A stretch of DNA of 64,000 nucleotides from Balanoglossus misakiensis. Lineage: Eukaryota > Hemichordata. Numbering within the stretch: the first letter of the stretch is position 1; every line of letters starts with the position of its first letter. The position numbers and the translations under genes are program-made. Under the pieces are notes generated by a model. It made no database searches. It had not been told where the DNA came from and saw only the letters and a program-made list of their open reading frames with translations. The DNA is taken from positions 9,114,001 to 9,178,000 of the forward strand of contig CM082586.2 in the NCBI GenBank assembly GCA_040954595.2, read 5' to 3'. Shown piece by piece: positions 1 to 14,600 of the stretch.

Positions 1-3000
1 TTTGATCTACGTTCCCATAACCTGGCATGCACAGCAGATGCATGTTTCAAATTTAGAGGACTGGAACACCTAATGAAGTACTTTACCATTTCTTGGCATC
101 CACAACAGATACAGCCTTTGCTTTCTTTTGAAACCATGCTAACCAGTTTAGCCCCTGCAATGCTGCTTGTAAGTTTAATTGTCTTCTTCATGACGGCCAT
201 ATTGGATTTTCTGATAATTTCTACAAGTTGACATATTTTTTCAAAACTGCAGGGCAAATCAATTACTAATTGACTTTCCGGTTCAAAGTTTGACAATAAT
301 ATCATTAGTGGTCATGTGACTTTTGATGCCTTATTGGATTTTTGAAAATCTCATTATAATTGTCATTTTTTTATCTAATCAAGTTTTCAAGTGAATTTTG
401 ATTGGTTAAATCTCATTGGAGCCAAATTAGATTTTCTAAACTCCGATTAAGAACTAAATTTTCCTATTTTTAGCCTATGCATTGATTGCATACAAATTCC
501 TTTAATGGATATGAGTCACCATACGACTAGAATATGTTACAATTTTTTGGCAACTTTCACATGTCCTTTGATCCAACCTTTTTCAACACCTAATAATACA
601 AATTTTTGGCAACTTTCATTTGTTCTTTGATCCAGATCTTTCAGAACTTAATTAAAGCTTATTGAAGCCAAATTGGATTTTATGAATTCTGATTAAAAAC
701 TAAAATTTCCTTTTTCTGGGTTACTCATTGATTGCACACCAATTCTTTTTATAGATACGAGTCTTCATATGACCAGAATACATTGCATTTTTTTTGGCAA
801 TTTTCGCATGTATTTTGATCTAGTTTTTTTCAGAACTTAATTATTCGTGGATGTGCCTCTTGTTGAAAAGCACAACAGTGATGATTTTTGTCACATTACT
901 GCTGCCAGGACATATTTTGGCATTGAACTTCGTTCTACATTTGGCACCTGTATTCTTTTCTGAATATCTTATTGCGGCAAGACTAGTAGCACTAGAGGTT
1001 TGGTTTTTGATGTATATGGACAAGTATGGGACTTAGGTATTTTTGTTACATTTGGAATCCACTGGACCAATGTTGACCTTATTAAATATGTGCATATCTA
1101 ATGCTGAGCTTACCCATATTGTTACAGGTTGAATTATTTATGAACATGCTCTACTTTTGGACTTAATTTTTTTGCTGAATTTCTTGACCAATGATAATCT
1201 TATAAATATGTGCTTACGTAATTGTAGACTAGACAATGAAGCTTTGAGTCTGGGTTTCCTTGAACATAGACCACTATGCAATCAAAATTTTTTCTGACAT
1301 TTTTGATGGCTTTGGTTTTGGACATTTTTGATGGACCTATTTTTCCATGCCTTGGCATGCACAGCAGATAACGTCTTACAATTTTGAAGGCTGGAACACC
1401 TAATAACCAGGTTAACTAATAGAGCCAGAAGTCTTGTTTTTCATTTTACACTGATCATTTTGGAAGAAAAATTTGTTGACAATTTTGGGTGAGCTCTTGG
1501 TGACCTTTGATCAACTTTCCTATAAACATAGCAGATATAGCATTGGCACTCTCTGGTATCCATAGGAACTGCTTAGACCTAGCCAATGTTGGTCGCACCT
1601 TATTTTTTTTTATTAATTGACCATATGTACCCCTTGACCCTCAGTTTGTTGGGTTGGGCTGGCTTGCAACATTAATGCTATCATAAGGGGCACAAGCCAG
1701 GCGAGGTAGATCTGGAAAACCGCAGCACCTACAGGGCTGAAACTTGGTAGGGTGATAGGGGCCAATGAGTAGACCTAGAGTGGCCGTGAATATTTAATTA
1801 GTCACGTGACCTGGCGGCCATATTAGATTTTCCGAAAACCGTTAAATGACTCCTTCTCAAAAACTACTGGGCCAATCGAGTTCAAATTTTGTGTGCAGGT
1901 AGCCTACCTTCTGTCCATCATTTTACCCCATTGAAATCATGATGTCAAATATAAAGTTTTTTTGCTACAATTTTTTTTCTGAAAAACTACTTAAAACTTT
2001 TAAAATCTTCTTCTCCAGAAGCAGTGATCGCCGAGTTATGGGATTCGGGGTATGCAGTCATCTAACCTATGTCTTTCAAGTTTGCGAAGTGCACTGTGAT
2101 TGGTCGATCATTATGGCGGCCATATTGGATTTCCTGAAAACCATTGAAAAATGTAAATTCCGTTCTATAGCCAAAATGTTGACACCAAGGAAATTATTTT
2201 TGTGGATATAAGTCATCATATGACCGGAACTTGTCACAATTTTGGGGGGCAATTTTCACATGACCTTTGACCCAGTTTTAAACCAACTAATTATATATGC
2301 ATATTCCCCATACCTCCTCTTGTAAAAGCACTACAGTCATGAATTTTGTGGACATGGGTACCAATGCTGTCAGGACATGACACAAATATTTTGGCAATGA
2401 CCTTTGACCTATTTCTGAAACATCATTTTTCTGCATATCTAAATCCAGGCTAACCAATAGGGCTCCAGGTCTGGTTTTTGTTGGACATGGCCCACTATGG
2501 GGTCAAACTTTTATGCCCAAATTTTGGGTGACCTTTGACCTACTTTCCCATATCTCAGCTTCCAGAGCAGTTACAGCCCTGGCTATGGGGGGATTGACCA
2601 CCTAATAGAGTCTTACACAATACCTCATTAATTATGTGCATATCTTATTCCAAGCTAACCAACAGGGCTAGATGTTTGGTTTTTGTTGTATAAGGACATA
2701 TGTGGTGTCAAAATTTTGCTCAAATTTTGGTGACCTCAGGTGACCTTTGACCTTCTTCCCTATATCTCGGCATCCAGACAGGATAGAGCCTTGGCTTTTG
2801 GAGGGATTGAACACCTTTTGGGGTCTTTTATGTTACCTCATTAATTATGCACATATCTAATTCCAGGCTAACCAATAGGGCTAGAGGTTTGGTTTTTGTT
2901 GGTCATGGACAAGTATGGTGTCAAAATGTTTCGCCCAAATTTGGGTGAACTCAGGTGACCTTTGACCTACTTTCCCATATCTTGGTATCCACAGCAGATA

Positions 3001-3080
3001 CAGCTTTGGGATTCGCTGGTTACCATGGGAACCGTTTGTGCCCCACCAACGCTGCTTGCAGCTTTAATTATCATTGATTT
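1..3080. repeat. Diverged ~210 bp tandem/interspersed repeat region
   Basis: No gene is visible here. The stretch is built from old copies of one repeat family. The clearest tandem copies lie at about 2380-3060, where the phrase 'gctaaccaatagggct' recurs near 2451, 2655 and 2867 (about 205-212 bp apart). Each copy is followed by 'tttggtttttgttg' and later 'ggtgacctttgacc'. Older copies are recognisable near the window start (steps such as 'ggcatccacaacagatacag') and around 1340-1420. The short open frames here have no recognisable domain and overlap on both strands. The family is not recognised by name. It is probably ancient satellite or repeated transposon 3' sequence; divergence between copies is high. 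Confidence 0.6.
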
Positions 3081-3089
3081 CATGTATTT

Positions 3090-3800
3090 AATTCTTTCAT
3101 TCTTTTTTCTTCTGTAGGTCCCACCGGTACTCTTCTTCTTCTCTCTCTCTTCCTTTCTTTCTTTCTTTTTTCTCTCTTCTCTTCTTTTTTTCCCTGTAGG
3201 CCCCAATGGTAACACCATAATCAACCTACTAACGTAAAATTTGATGGATGGGTGGAGCGGAGTGTCAACCATAGTCAACCTACTAATATAAACTTTGATG
3301 GATGGATGGAGCAGAGCGTCAACCATAGTCAACCTACTAATATTAAACTTTGATGGATGGATGGAACGGAGCGTCAACCATAGTCAACCTACTAAATATA
3401 AACTTTGATGGATGGATGGGGCGGAGCGTCAACCATAGTCAACCTGCTGAAATATAAACTTTGATGGATGGATAGTGCCATGGAGCGTCAACTTAAACGA
3501 TGGAGAAGTGGAAGGATGGAGAAGAAGAGTTTTTTTTTCTCTTTTTTCTCTTTTTTTTCCTGTAGGGCTCACTGGTAACACCATAATCAACCTACTAACG
3601 TAAAATTTGATGGATGGATGGATGGAGCGGAGTGTCAATCATAGTCAACCTACTAATATTAAACTTTGATGGATGGATGGTGCGGGGCGTCAACCATAGT
3701 CAACCTGCTGAAATATAAACTTTGGTGGATGGATGGTGCCGTGGAGCGTCAACTTAAAGGATGGAGATGTGGAAGGATGGAGAAGTGGAGTTTCAACATA
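3090..3800. repeat. Pyrimidine tract plus ~55 bp GGAT-rich minisatellite
   Basis: A CT-rich low-complexity tract (3110-3195) leads into a minisatellite. Its unit contains 'gtcaaccatagtcaacctac' then 'tttgatggatggatgg'. Unit starts at 3264, 3318, 3373 and 3428 give a period of about 54-55 bp. The whole block is duplicated once: the phrase 'aacaccataatcaacctact' occurs near 3209 and again near 3574, so a second shorter block fills 3555-3790. The open frames crossing this region are produced by the repeat and are not genes. Confidence 0.8.
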
Positions 3801-4440
3801 ATAAACCTATTGACCGAAATTATGAGGTAGAGTTATATAGGAGTACAAAACGAAGTGATCGTAATATAAAACTTAATAGTCCAATAAATCAGGTTAATAA
3901 TTGGTAGTGATTACTTATGCTAAAATGAGGTTAACAGCAATGGCTTTGTGCAGGGTATGATAATAGGTTCATAAATGTGTATGGTATAATAAAGGCGAAC
4001 AAATATGAATGGTTTAATAAAAGGGTTACAAATGTGATGATGGCTTATGGTAAAATTTGAGTGTACACAGGTTATACAGGGGTAACAGTGGTTTTTTGGA
4101 TGAAGGGAATGATAATAGGGTAACAAATGTGACTGGTATAAAAGGTATAATAATGGGTTTATAATATGATGATGACTTGTGTACACAGGTTATAATGGGT
4201 ATATGAATGAGAAGGGTATAATAAATGGTGATAACTGTGTCGGGTTTAATAAAGGTAACAATCATGGAAGGGTATAATAACGATTAATAATTGCGGTGAT
4301 GGCTTATGGTGATATTAAGTATACAAGGGTGTTAATATTGATGATGATGACAGAGGTATAATAATGATATAACATTAAATAAGTGTCCAGGGTCTAATAA
4401 TCATGTTGGTTCATTAATTGGTTAATGTGTATGTTTTATG
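3800..4440. repeat. Degenerate TAATA-rich tandem repeat
   Basis: A/T/G-rich sequence with irregular copies of phrases such as 'ggtataataa', 'gggttacaaatgtgatgatg' and 'tgtacacaggttata'. They are spaced roughly 40-130 bp apart and very diverged. Nothing gene-like is visible. The reverse-strand open frames are rich in His, Tyr and Pro because they read the repeat backwards. Confidence 0.55.
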
Positions 4441-5595
4441 AATAACATGCTATTATTTCTCAGATAGATAATACTCGTCAGCATCGTTATTCGGTGGAAT
4501 TTCTCGCAACGGTACCCGTGATCGTATTCGCGCATGGACACATTGTACGCGACAGACAGGCAGAACATGTTAGGTTAGCTAAACCTCCCCACCCCATCCA
4601 AATTCCAAATTTAGCTTAGATCATGGGGTGAGAGGAGGAGAGGACAGTTTTTTTTCCTCTTTTGTAACTGGTCTGAGGTTTTTAACTGCCCTTTAGGCGC
4701 GTAAATTAGATATGTAATCATACAAGTAGTTATCTTGCTTTATTTGAAAACAATTATGATAGAGCTCTGCGAGATTATGTACACGATAGTGTGTTATATA
4801 ATGCTAAGGTAAAAGTAAACTTAACCCACTAACCCATCACTCTATTGTGTGCATAATTTGCAGATGCTATTTTGACTGGCCCATTGTCACAGTTCAACCA
4901 CATGACACCTTGTTTCAAAAAGAGCAGAAACTATTTGTGTTAATTTCTTTCAGGTTAACTACATGACACATTGTTTCAAATTGGCCTGCAAGATTTACTA
5001 CTTGAACCTCCACCCCCCTCCAGCCCCCCCCCCCCCCCCAAAAAAATAAAAATAAAAAATTAGGGATTAATCAATCGCTATATTATGAACATTCACATGA
5101 AAATTATGCAACCAAATTAGAGGTATTCTGGAGGCGTCTTCTGATGTCAGGTGGTTCAAATCCACCAATACCTAAGCTGGAAACATAACTTTTCATTGGT
5201 GTTCATATATGGCAAATAAAACATGCATATTCATATTCTCAAATTTCATAAATGAACAAATTGAAGTAGATTCTTTTCGATATGCCTTTATAAACCAACT
5301 TTAATCCTATTTTACCCACTTTACTCAAAATGTTGTGTTTAAATTGCCCACAAGTAAGTCTTTTCTTATCTGCATATATTCATAATGTTTTCCGCAAAGT
5401 GTACAACTGCATGTCTTGTGATCAGTATTGTGACATCTAAGAAGAACGGGAACTGGTCAGAGAACTGGGATATGGGAGCTGACAAACTGAGTTGTTGGAA
5501 ATTCAAAGAGACTAATTTGCACTTTTCCACATTTTCTTGAAATCTGACTAGGAGCTAAACAAGGCACCATACAGAAAGGTCATTCTGTCACATAG
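4441..5595. other. Unassigned sequence before the satellite; poly-C/poly-A tract
   Basis: Mostly AT-rich single-copy-looking sequence with no convincing gene. 4450-4600 is locally CpG-rich and open in both directions, preceded by an acceptor-like 'ttatttctcag', but too short to call. Around 5018-5065 a run of C followed by A-rich sequence forms a simple repeat. The phrases 'aaccacatgacaccttgtttcaaa' and 'aactacatgacacattgtttcaaa' near 4898 and 4958 (a 60 bp offset) mark a small local duplication. Confidence 0.5.
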
Positions 5596-5636
5596 TCATA
5601 GTCCAGTGGTTAGAGGATCATGGGTTCGAACCCTGG
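5596..5636 (+). repeat. tRNA-like (SINE head) relic at the left edge of the satellite
   Basis: The sequence has an A-box-like 'tagtccagtggttagagg' followed after only a few bases by a consensus B box 'gggttcgaaccc'. In a real tRNA these boxes are about 35-45 bp apart, with the anticodon arm between them. Here that arm is missing, so this is a tRNA-derived SINE relic or a deleted tRNA pseudogene and not a working tRNA. The first satellite sequence ('gcactttgacatgggtat') starts immediately after the B box arm. Confidence 0.55.
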
Positions 5637-8600
5637 CACTTTGACATGGGTATAAAATGTGTATAGGGGGATTTAAAGTTGTCAGTAAATCCCTGGGTTA
5701 ATACGTGGCGGAAAGCACTGTACTTTGACATTGCTAATGCAACGATGACATTGAATGGGATTCTTTGCATTAGGGCAAATGGCGAAGCAAGCTCAATGAT
5801 GCATCAGAGTAGATGGTGATGCAAGCTCTGCACTTTCACATGGGTATTTAATGTTAAATGTAAATCCATAGGTTAATACGTGGCCAAAAGCACTCTATTT
5901 TGACATTGTTAATGGAACGATGACATTGAATCTGATTCTTTGCATCAGGGCAAATGGCGAAGCAAGGTTGATGATGCATCAGGGTAGATAGTGATGCAAT
6001 CACTTCACTTTGACATGGGTATTAAATGCATATGGGGATTTCAAGTTGATGATAAATCCCTGGGTTAATACGTGTCCAAAAGCCCTGTACTTTGACATTG
6101 CTAATGCAACGATGACATTGAATCAGATTCTTTGCATCAGGGTAAATGGCGAAGCAAGCTCAATGATGCATCAGAGTAGATGGTGATGCAAACTCTGCAC
6201 TTTCACATGGGTATTTAATGTTAAATGTAAATCCATAGGTTAATACGTGGCCAAAAGCACTCTAATATGACATTGCTAATGCAACGATGACATTGAATCT
6301 GATTCTTTGCATCAGGGCAAATGGCGAAGCAAGGTTGATGATGCATCAGGGTAGATAGTGATGCAAGCTCTGCACTTTGACATGGGTATAAAATGCCTAC
6401 AGGGGGATTTAAAGTTGTCTGTAAATCCCTGGGTTAATACGTGGCGGAAAGCACTGTACTTTGACATTGCATATGCAATGGTGACATTGAATGGGATTCT
6501 TTGCATTAGGGCAAATGGCGAAGCAAGCTCAATGATGCATCAGAGTAGATGGTGATGCAAACTCTGCACTTTCACATGGGTATTTAATGTTAACTCTAAA
6601 TCCATAGGTTAATACGTGGCCAAAAGCACTCTAATTTGACATTGCTAATGCAACGATGACATTGAATCTGATTCTTTGCATCAGGGCAAATGGCGAAGCA
6701 AGGTTGATGATGCATCAGGGTAGATAGTGATGCAATCACTTCACTTTGACATTGGTATTAAATGCATATGGGGATTTCAAGTTGATGATAAATCCCTGGT
6801 TTAATACGTGTCCAAAAGCACTGTAATTTGACATTGCTAATGCAACGATGACATTGAATCTGATTCTTTGCATCAGGGTATATGGCGTGGCAAGCTTTAT
6901 GATGCATCAGGGTAGATAGTAATGCAAACACTTCACTTTGACATGGGTATTAAATGCATATGGGGATTTCAGGTTGTTGAAAAATCTGTGGGTTAATACG
7001 TGTCCAAAAGCACTGTACTTTGACATTGCTAATGCAACGATGACATTGAATATGATTCTTTGCATCAGGGTAAATGGCGTAGCAAGCTTTATGATGCATC
7101 AGGGTAGATAGTAATGCAAACACTTCACTTTGACATGGGTATTAAATGCATATGGGGATTTCAGGTTGTTGAAAAATCTGTGGGTTAATACGTGTCCAAA
7201 AGCACTGTACTTTGACATTGCTAATGCAACGATGACATTGAATCTGATTGTTTGCATCAGGGTAAATGGCGTAGCAAGCTTTATGATGCATCAGGGTAGA
7301 TAGTAATGCAAACACTTCACTTTGACATGGGTATTAAATGCATATGGGGATTTCAGGTTGTTGAAAAATCTGTGGGTTAATACGTGTCGAAAAGCACTGT
7401 ACTTTGACATTGCTAATGCAATGATGACATTGAATCTGATTCTTTGCATCAGGGTAAATGGCGTAGCAAGCTTTATGATGCATCAGGGTAGATAGTGATG
7501 CAAACACTTCACTTTGACATGGGTATAAAATGCCTACAGGGGGATTTAAAGTTGTCTGTAAATCCCTGGGTTAATACGTGTCCAAAAACACTGTACTTTG
7601 ACATTGCTAATGCAGCGATGACATTGAATCTGATTCTTTGCATCAGGGTAAATGGCGAAGCAAGGTTGATGATGCATCAGGGTAGATAGTGATGCAAGCT
7701 CTGCACTTTAACATGGGTATAAAATGCCTACAGGGGGATTTAAAGTTGTCTGTAAATCCCTGGGTTAATACGTGGCGGAAAGCACTGTACTTTGACATTG
7801 CATATGCAATGGTGACATTGAATGGGATTCTTTGCATTAGGGCAAATGGCGAAGCAAGCTCAATGATGCATCAGAGTAGATGGTGATGCAAACTCTGCAC
7901 TTTCACATGGGTATTTAATGTTAAATGTAAATCCATAGGTTAATACGTGGCCAAAAGCACTCTAATTTGACATTGCTAATGAAACGATGACATTGAATCT
8001 GATTCTCTGCATCAGGGCAAATGGCGAAGCAAGGTTGATGATGCATCAGGGTAGATAGTGATGCAATCACTTCACTTTGACATTGGTATTAAATGCATAT
8101 GGGGATTTCAAGTTGATGATAAATCCCTGGGTTAATACGTGTCCAAAAGCACTGTACTTTGACATTGCTAATGCAACGATGACATTGAATCTGATTCTTT
8201 GCATCAGGGTATATGGCGTAGCAAGCTTTATGATGCATCAGGGTAGATAGTGATGCAAACACTTCACTTTGACATGGGTATTAAATGCATATGGGGATTT
8301 CATGTTGTTGAAAAATCTGTGGGTTAATACGTGTCCAAAAGCACTGTACTTTGACATTGCTAATGCAACGATGACATTGAATCTGATTCTTTGCATCAGG
8401 GTAAATGGCGAAGCAAGGTTGATGATGCATCAGGGTAGATAGTGATGCAAGCTCTGCACTTTGACATGGGTATAAAATGCCTACTGGGGGATTTAAAGTT
8501 GTCTGTAAATCCCTGGGTTAATACGTGGCGGAAAGCACTGTACTTTGACATTGCATATGCAATGGTGACATTGAATGGGATTCTTTGCATTAGGGCAAAT

Positions 8601-11600
8601 GGCGAAGCAAGCTCAATGATGCATCAGAGTAGATGGTGATGCAAACTCTGCACTTTCACATGGGTATTTAATGTTAAATGTAAATCCATAGGTTAATACG
8701 TGGCCAAAAGCACTCTAATTTGACATTGCTAATGCAACGATGACATTGAATCTGATTTTTTGCATCAGGGCAAATGGCGAAGCAAGGTTGATGATGCATC
8801 AGGATAGATAGTGATGCAATCACTTCACTTTGACATGGGTATTAAATGAATATGGGGATTTCAAGTTGATGATAAATCCCTGGGTTAATACGTGTCCAAA
8901 AGCACTGTACTTTGACATTGCTAATGTAACGATGACATTGAATCTGATTCTTTGCATCAGGGTAAATGGCGTAGCAAGCTTTATGATGCATCAGGGTAGA
9001 TAGTGATGCAAACACTTCACTTTGACATGGGTATTAAATGCATATGGGGATTTCAGGTTGTTGAAAAATCTGTGGGTTAATACGTGGCTGAAAGCACTGT
9101 ACTTCGATATTGCATATGCAATGGTGACATTGAATGTGATTCTTTGCATTAGGGCAAATGGCGAAGCAAACTCAATGATGCATCAGAGTAGATGGTGATG
9201 CAAACTCTGCACTTTCACATGGGTATTTAATGTTAAATGTAAATCCATAGGTTAATACCTGGCCAAAAGCACTCTAATTTGACATTGCTAATGCAACGAT
9301 GACATTGAATCTGATTCTTTGCATCAGGGCAAATGGCGAAGCAAGGTTGATGATGCATCAGGGTAGATAGTGATGCAATCACTTCACTTTGACATGGGTA
9401 TTAAATGCATATGGGGATTTCAAGTTGATGATAAATCCCTGGGTTAATACGTGTCCAAAAGCACTGTACTTTGACATTGCTAATGTAACGATGACATTGA
9501 ATCTGATTCTTTGCATCAGGGTAAATGGCGTAGCAAGCTTTATGATGCATCAGGGTAGATAGTGATGCAAACACTTCACTTTGACATGGGTATTAAATGC
9601 ATATGGGGATTTCAGGTTGTTGAAAAATCTGTGGGTTAATACGTGTCGAAAAGCACTGTACTTTGACATTGCTAATGCAATGATGACATTGAATCTGATT
9701 CTTTGCATCAGGGTAAATGGCGTAGCAAGCTTTATGATGCATCAGTATAGATAGTGATGCAAACACTTCACTTTGACATGGGTATAAAATGCCTACAGGG
9801 GAATTTAAAGTTGTCTGTAAATCCCTGGGTTAATACGTGTGCAAAAGCACTGTACTTTGACATTGCTAATGCAACGATGACATTGAATCTGATTCTTTGC
9901 ATCAGGGTAAATGGCGAAGCAAGGTTGATGATGCATCAGGGTAGATAGTGATGCAAGCTCTGCACTTTGACATGGGTATAAAATGCCTACAGGGGGATTT
10001 AAAATTGTCTGTAAATCCCTGGGTTAATACGTGGCGGATAGCACTGTACTTTGACATTGCATATGCAATGGTGACATTGAATGGGATTCTTTGCATTAGG
10101 GCAAATGGCGAAGCAAGCTCAATGATGCATCAGAGTAGATGGTGATGCAAACTCTGCACTTTCACATGGGTATTTAATGTTAAATGTAAATCCATAGGTT
10201 AATACGTGGCCAAAAGCACTCTAATTTGACATTGCTAATGGAACGATGACATTGAATCTGATTCTTTGCATCAGGGCAAATGGCGAAGCAAGGTTGATGA
10301 TGCATCAGGGTAGATAGTGATGCAATCACTTCACTTTGACATTGGTATTAAATGCATATGGGGATTTCAAGTTGATGATAAATCCCTGGGTTAATACGTG
10401 TCCAAAAGCACTGTACTTTGACATTGCTAATGCAACGATGACATTGAATCTGATTCTTTGCATCAGGGTAAATGGCGTAGCAAGCTTTATGATGCATCAG
10501 GGTAGATAGTGATGCAAACACTTCACTTTGTCATGGGTATTAAATGCATATGGGGATTTCAGGTTGTTGAAAAATCTGTGGGTTAATACGTGTCCAAAAG
10601 CACTGTACTTTGACATTGCTAATGCAACGATGACATTGAATCTGATTCTTTGCATCAGGGTAAATGGCGTAGCAAGCTTTATGACGCATCAGGGTAGATA
10701 GTGATGCAAACACTTCACTTTGACATGGGTATAAAAAGCATACAGGGGGATTTAAAGTTGTCTGTAAATCCCTGGGTTAATACGTGTCCAAAAACACTGT
10801 ACTTTGACATTGCTAATGCAGCGATGACATTGAATCTGATTCTTTGCATCAGGGTAAATGGCAAAGCAAGGTTGATGATGCATCAGGGTAGATAGTGATG
10901 CAAGCTCTGCACTTTGACATGGGTATAAAATGCCTACAGGGGGATTTAAAGTTGTCTGTAAATCCCTGGGTTAATACGTGGCTGAAAGCACTGTACTTTG
11001 ACATTGCATATGCAATGGTGACATTGAATGGGATTCTTTGCATTAGGGCAAATGGCGAAGCAAGCTCAATGATGCATCAGAGTAGATGGTGATGCAAACT
11101 CTGCACTTTCACATGGGTATTTAATGTTAAATGTAAATCCATAGGTTAATACGTGGCCAAAAGCACTCTAATTTGACATTGCTAATGCAACGATGACATT
11201 GAATCTGATTCTTTGCATCTGGGCAAATGGCGAAGCAAGGTTGATATTGCATCAGGGTAGATAGTGATGCAATCACTTCACTTTGACATGGGTATTAAAT
11301 GCATATGGGGATTTCAAGTTGATGATAAATCCCTGGGTTAATACGTGTCCAAAAGCACTGTACTTTGACATTGCTAATGTAACGATGACATTGAATCTGA
11401 TTCTTTGCATCAGGGTAAATGGCGTAGCAAGCTTTATGATGCATCAGGGTAGATAGTGATGCAAACACTTCACTTTGACATGGGTATTAAATGCATATGG
11501 GGATTTCATGTTGTTGAAAAATCTGTGGGTTAATACGTGTCCAAAAGCACTGTACTTTGACATTGCTAATGCAACGATGACATTGAATCTGATTCTTTGC

Positions 11601-14600
11601 ATCAGGGTAAATGGCGAAGCAAGGTTGATGATGCATCAGGGTAGATAGTGATGCAAGCTCTGCACTTTGACATGGGTATAAAATGCCTACTGGGGGATTT
11701 AAAGTTGTCTGTAAATCCCTGGGTTAATACGTGGCGGAAAGCACTGTACTTTGACATTGCATATGCAATGGTGACATTGAATGGGATTCTTTGCATTAGG
11801 GCAAATGGCGAAGCAAGCTCAATGATGCATCAGAGTAGATGGTGATGCAAACTCTGCACTTTCACATGGGTATTTAATGTTAAATGTAAATCCATAGGTT
11901 AATACGTGGCCAAAAGCACTCTAATTTGACATTGCTAATGCAACGATGACATTGAATCTGATTTTTTGCATCAGGGCAAATGGCGAAGCAAGGTTGATGA
12001 TGCATCAGGATAGATAGTGATGCAATCACTTCACTTTGACATGGGTATTAAATGAATATGGGGATTTCAAGTTGATGATAAATCCCTGGGTTAATACGTG
12101 TCCAAAAGCACTGTACTTTGACATTGCTAATGTAACGATGACATTGAATCTGATTCTTTGCATCAGGGTAAATGGCGTAGCAAGCTTTATGATGCATCAG
12201 GGTAGATAGTGATGCAAACACTTCACTTTGACATGGGTATTAAATGCATATGGGGATTTCAGGTTGTTGAAAAATCTGTGGGTTAATACGTGGCTGAAAG
12301 CACTGTACTTCGATATTGCATATGCAATGGTGACATTGAATGTGATTCTTTGCATTAGGGCAAATGGCGAAGCAAACTCAATGATGCATCAGAGTAGATG
12401 GTGATGCAAACTCTGCACTTTCACATGGGTATTTAATGTTAAATGTAAATCCATAGGTTAATACCTGGCCAAAAGCACTCTAATTTGACATTGCTAATGC
12501 AACGATGACATTGAATCTGATTCTTTGCATCAGGGCAAATGGCGAATCAAGGTTGATGATGCATCAGGGTAGATAGTGATGCAATCACTTCACTTTGACA
12601 TGGGTATTAAATGCATATGGGGATTTCAGGTTGTTGAAAAATCTGTGGGTTAATACGTGGCTGAAAGCACTGTACTTCGATATTGCATATGCAATGGTGA
12701 CATTGAATGTGATTCTTTGCATTAGGGCAAATGGCGTAGCAAGCTTTATGATGCATCAGGGTAGATAGTGATGCAAACACTTCACTTTGACATGGGTATT
12801 AAATGCATATGGGGATTTCAGGTTGTTGAAAAATCTGTGGGTTAATACGTGTCGAAAAGCACTGTACTTTGACATTGCTAATGCAATGATGACATTGAAT
12901 CTGATTCTTTGCATCAGGGTAAATGGCGTAGCAAGCTTTATGATGCATCAGTATAGATAGTGATGCAAACACTTCACTTTGACATGGGTATAAAATGCCT
13001 ACAGGGGAATTTAAAGTTGTCTGTAAATCCCTGGGTTAATACGTGTGCAAAAGCACTGTACTTTGACATTGCTAATGCAACGATGACATTGAATCTGATT
13101 CTTTGCATCAGGGTAAATGGCGAAGCAAGGTTGATGATGCATCAGGGTAGATAGTGATGCAAGCTCTGCACTTTGACATGGGTATAAAATGCCTACAGGG
13201 GGATTTAAAATTGTCTGTAAATCCCTGGGTTAATACGTGGCGGATAGCACTGTACTTTGACATTGCATATGCAATGGTGACATTGAATGGGATTCTTTGC
13301 ATTAGGGCAAATGGCGAAGCAAGCTCAATGATGCATCAGAGTAGATGGTGATGCAAACTCTGCACTTTCACATGGGTATTTAATGTTAAATGTAAATCCA
13401 TAGGTTAATACGTGGCCAAAAGCACTCTAATTTGACATTGCTAATGGAACGATGACATTGAATCTGATTCTTTGCATCAGGGCAAATGGCGAAGCAAGGT
13501 TGATGATGCATCAGGGTAGATAGTGATGCAATCACTTCACTTTGACATTGGTATTAAATGCATATGGGGATTTCAAGTTGATGATAAATCCCTGGGTTAA
13601 TACGTGTCCAAAAGCACTGTACTTTGACATTGCTAATGCAACGATGACATTGAATCTGATTCTTTGCATCAGGGTAAATGGCGTAGCAAGCTTTATGATG
13701 CATCAGGGTAGATAGTGATGCAAACACTTCACTTTGTCATGGGTATTAAATGCATATGGGGATTTCAGGTTGTTGAAAAATCTGTGGGTTAATACGTGTC
13801 CAAAAGCACTGTACTTTGACATTGCTAATGCAACGATGACATTGAATCTGATTCTTTGCATCAGGGTAAATGGCGTAGCAAGCTTTATGACGCATCAGGG
13901 TAGATAGTGATGCAAACACTTCACTTTGACATGGGTATAAAAAGCATACAGGGGGATTTAAAGTTGTCTGTAAATCCCTGGGTTAATACGTGTCCAAAAA
14001 CACTGTACTTTGACATTGCTAATGCAGCGATGACATTGAATCTGATTCTTTGCATCAGGGTAAATGGCAAAGCAAGGTTGATGATGCATCAGGGTAGATA
14101 GTGATGCAAGCTCTGCACTTTGACATGGGTATAAAATGCCTACAGGGGGATTTAAAGTTGTCTGTAAATCCCTGGGTTAATACGTGGCTGAAAGCACTGT
14201 ACTTTGACATTGCATATGCAATGGTGACATTGAATGGGATTCTTTGCATTAGGGCAAATGGCGAAGCAAGCTCAATGATGCATCAGAGTAGATGGTGATG
14301 CAAACTCTGCACTTTCACATGGGTATTTAATGTTAAATGTAAATCCATAGGTTAATACGTGGCCAAAAGCACTCTAATTTGACATTGCTAATGCAACGAT
14401 GACATTGAATCTGATTCTTTGCATCTGGGCAAATGGCGAAGCAAGCTTTATGATGCATCAGGGTAGATAGTGATGCAAACACTTCACTTTGACATGGGTA
14501 TTAAATGCATATGGGGATTTCAGGTTGTTGAAAAATCTGTGGGTTAATACGTGTCCAAAAGCACTGTACTTTGACATTGCTAATGTAACGATGACATTGA

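Noticed and set aside
2967-3638. Minus-strand frames of 136 and 69 codons
   Set aside because: Low-complexity Lys/Glu and repeated HPSIKF phrases come from the CT tract and the 55-bp minisatellite.
5596-5636. Functional tRNA gene
   Set aside because: A and B boxes are only a few bases apart; the anticodon arm is missing.
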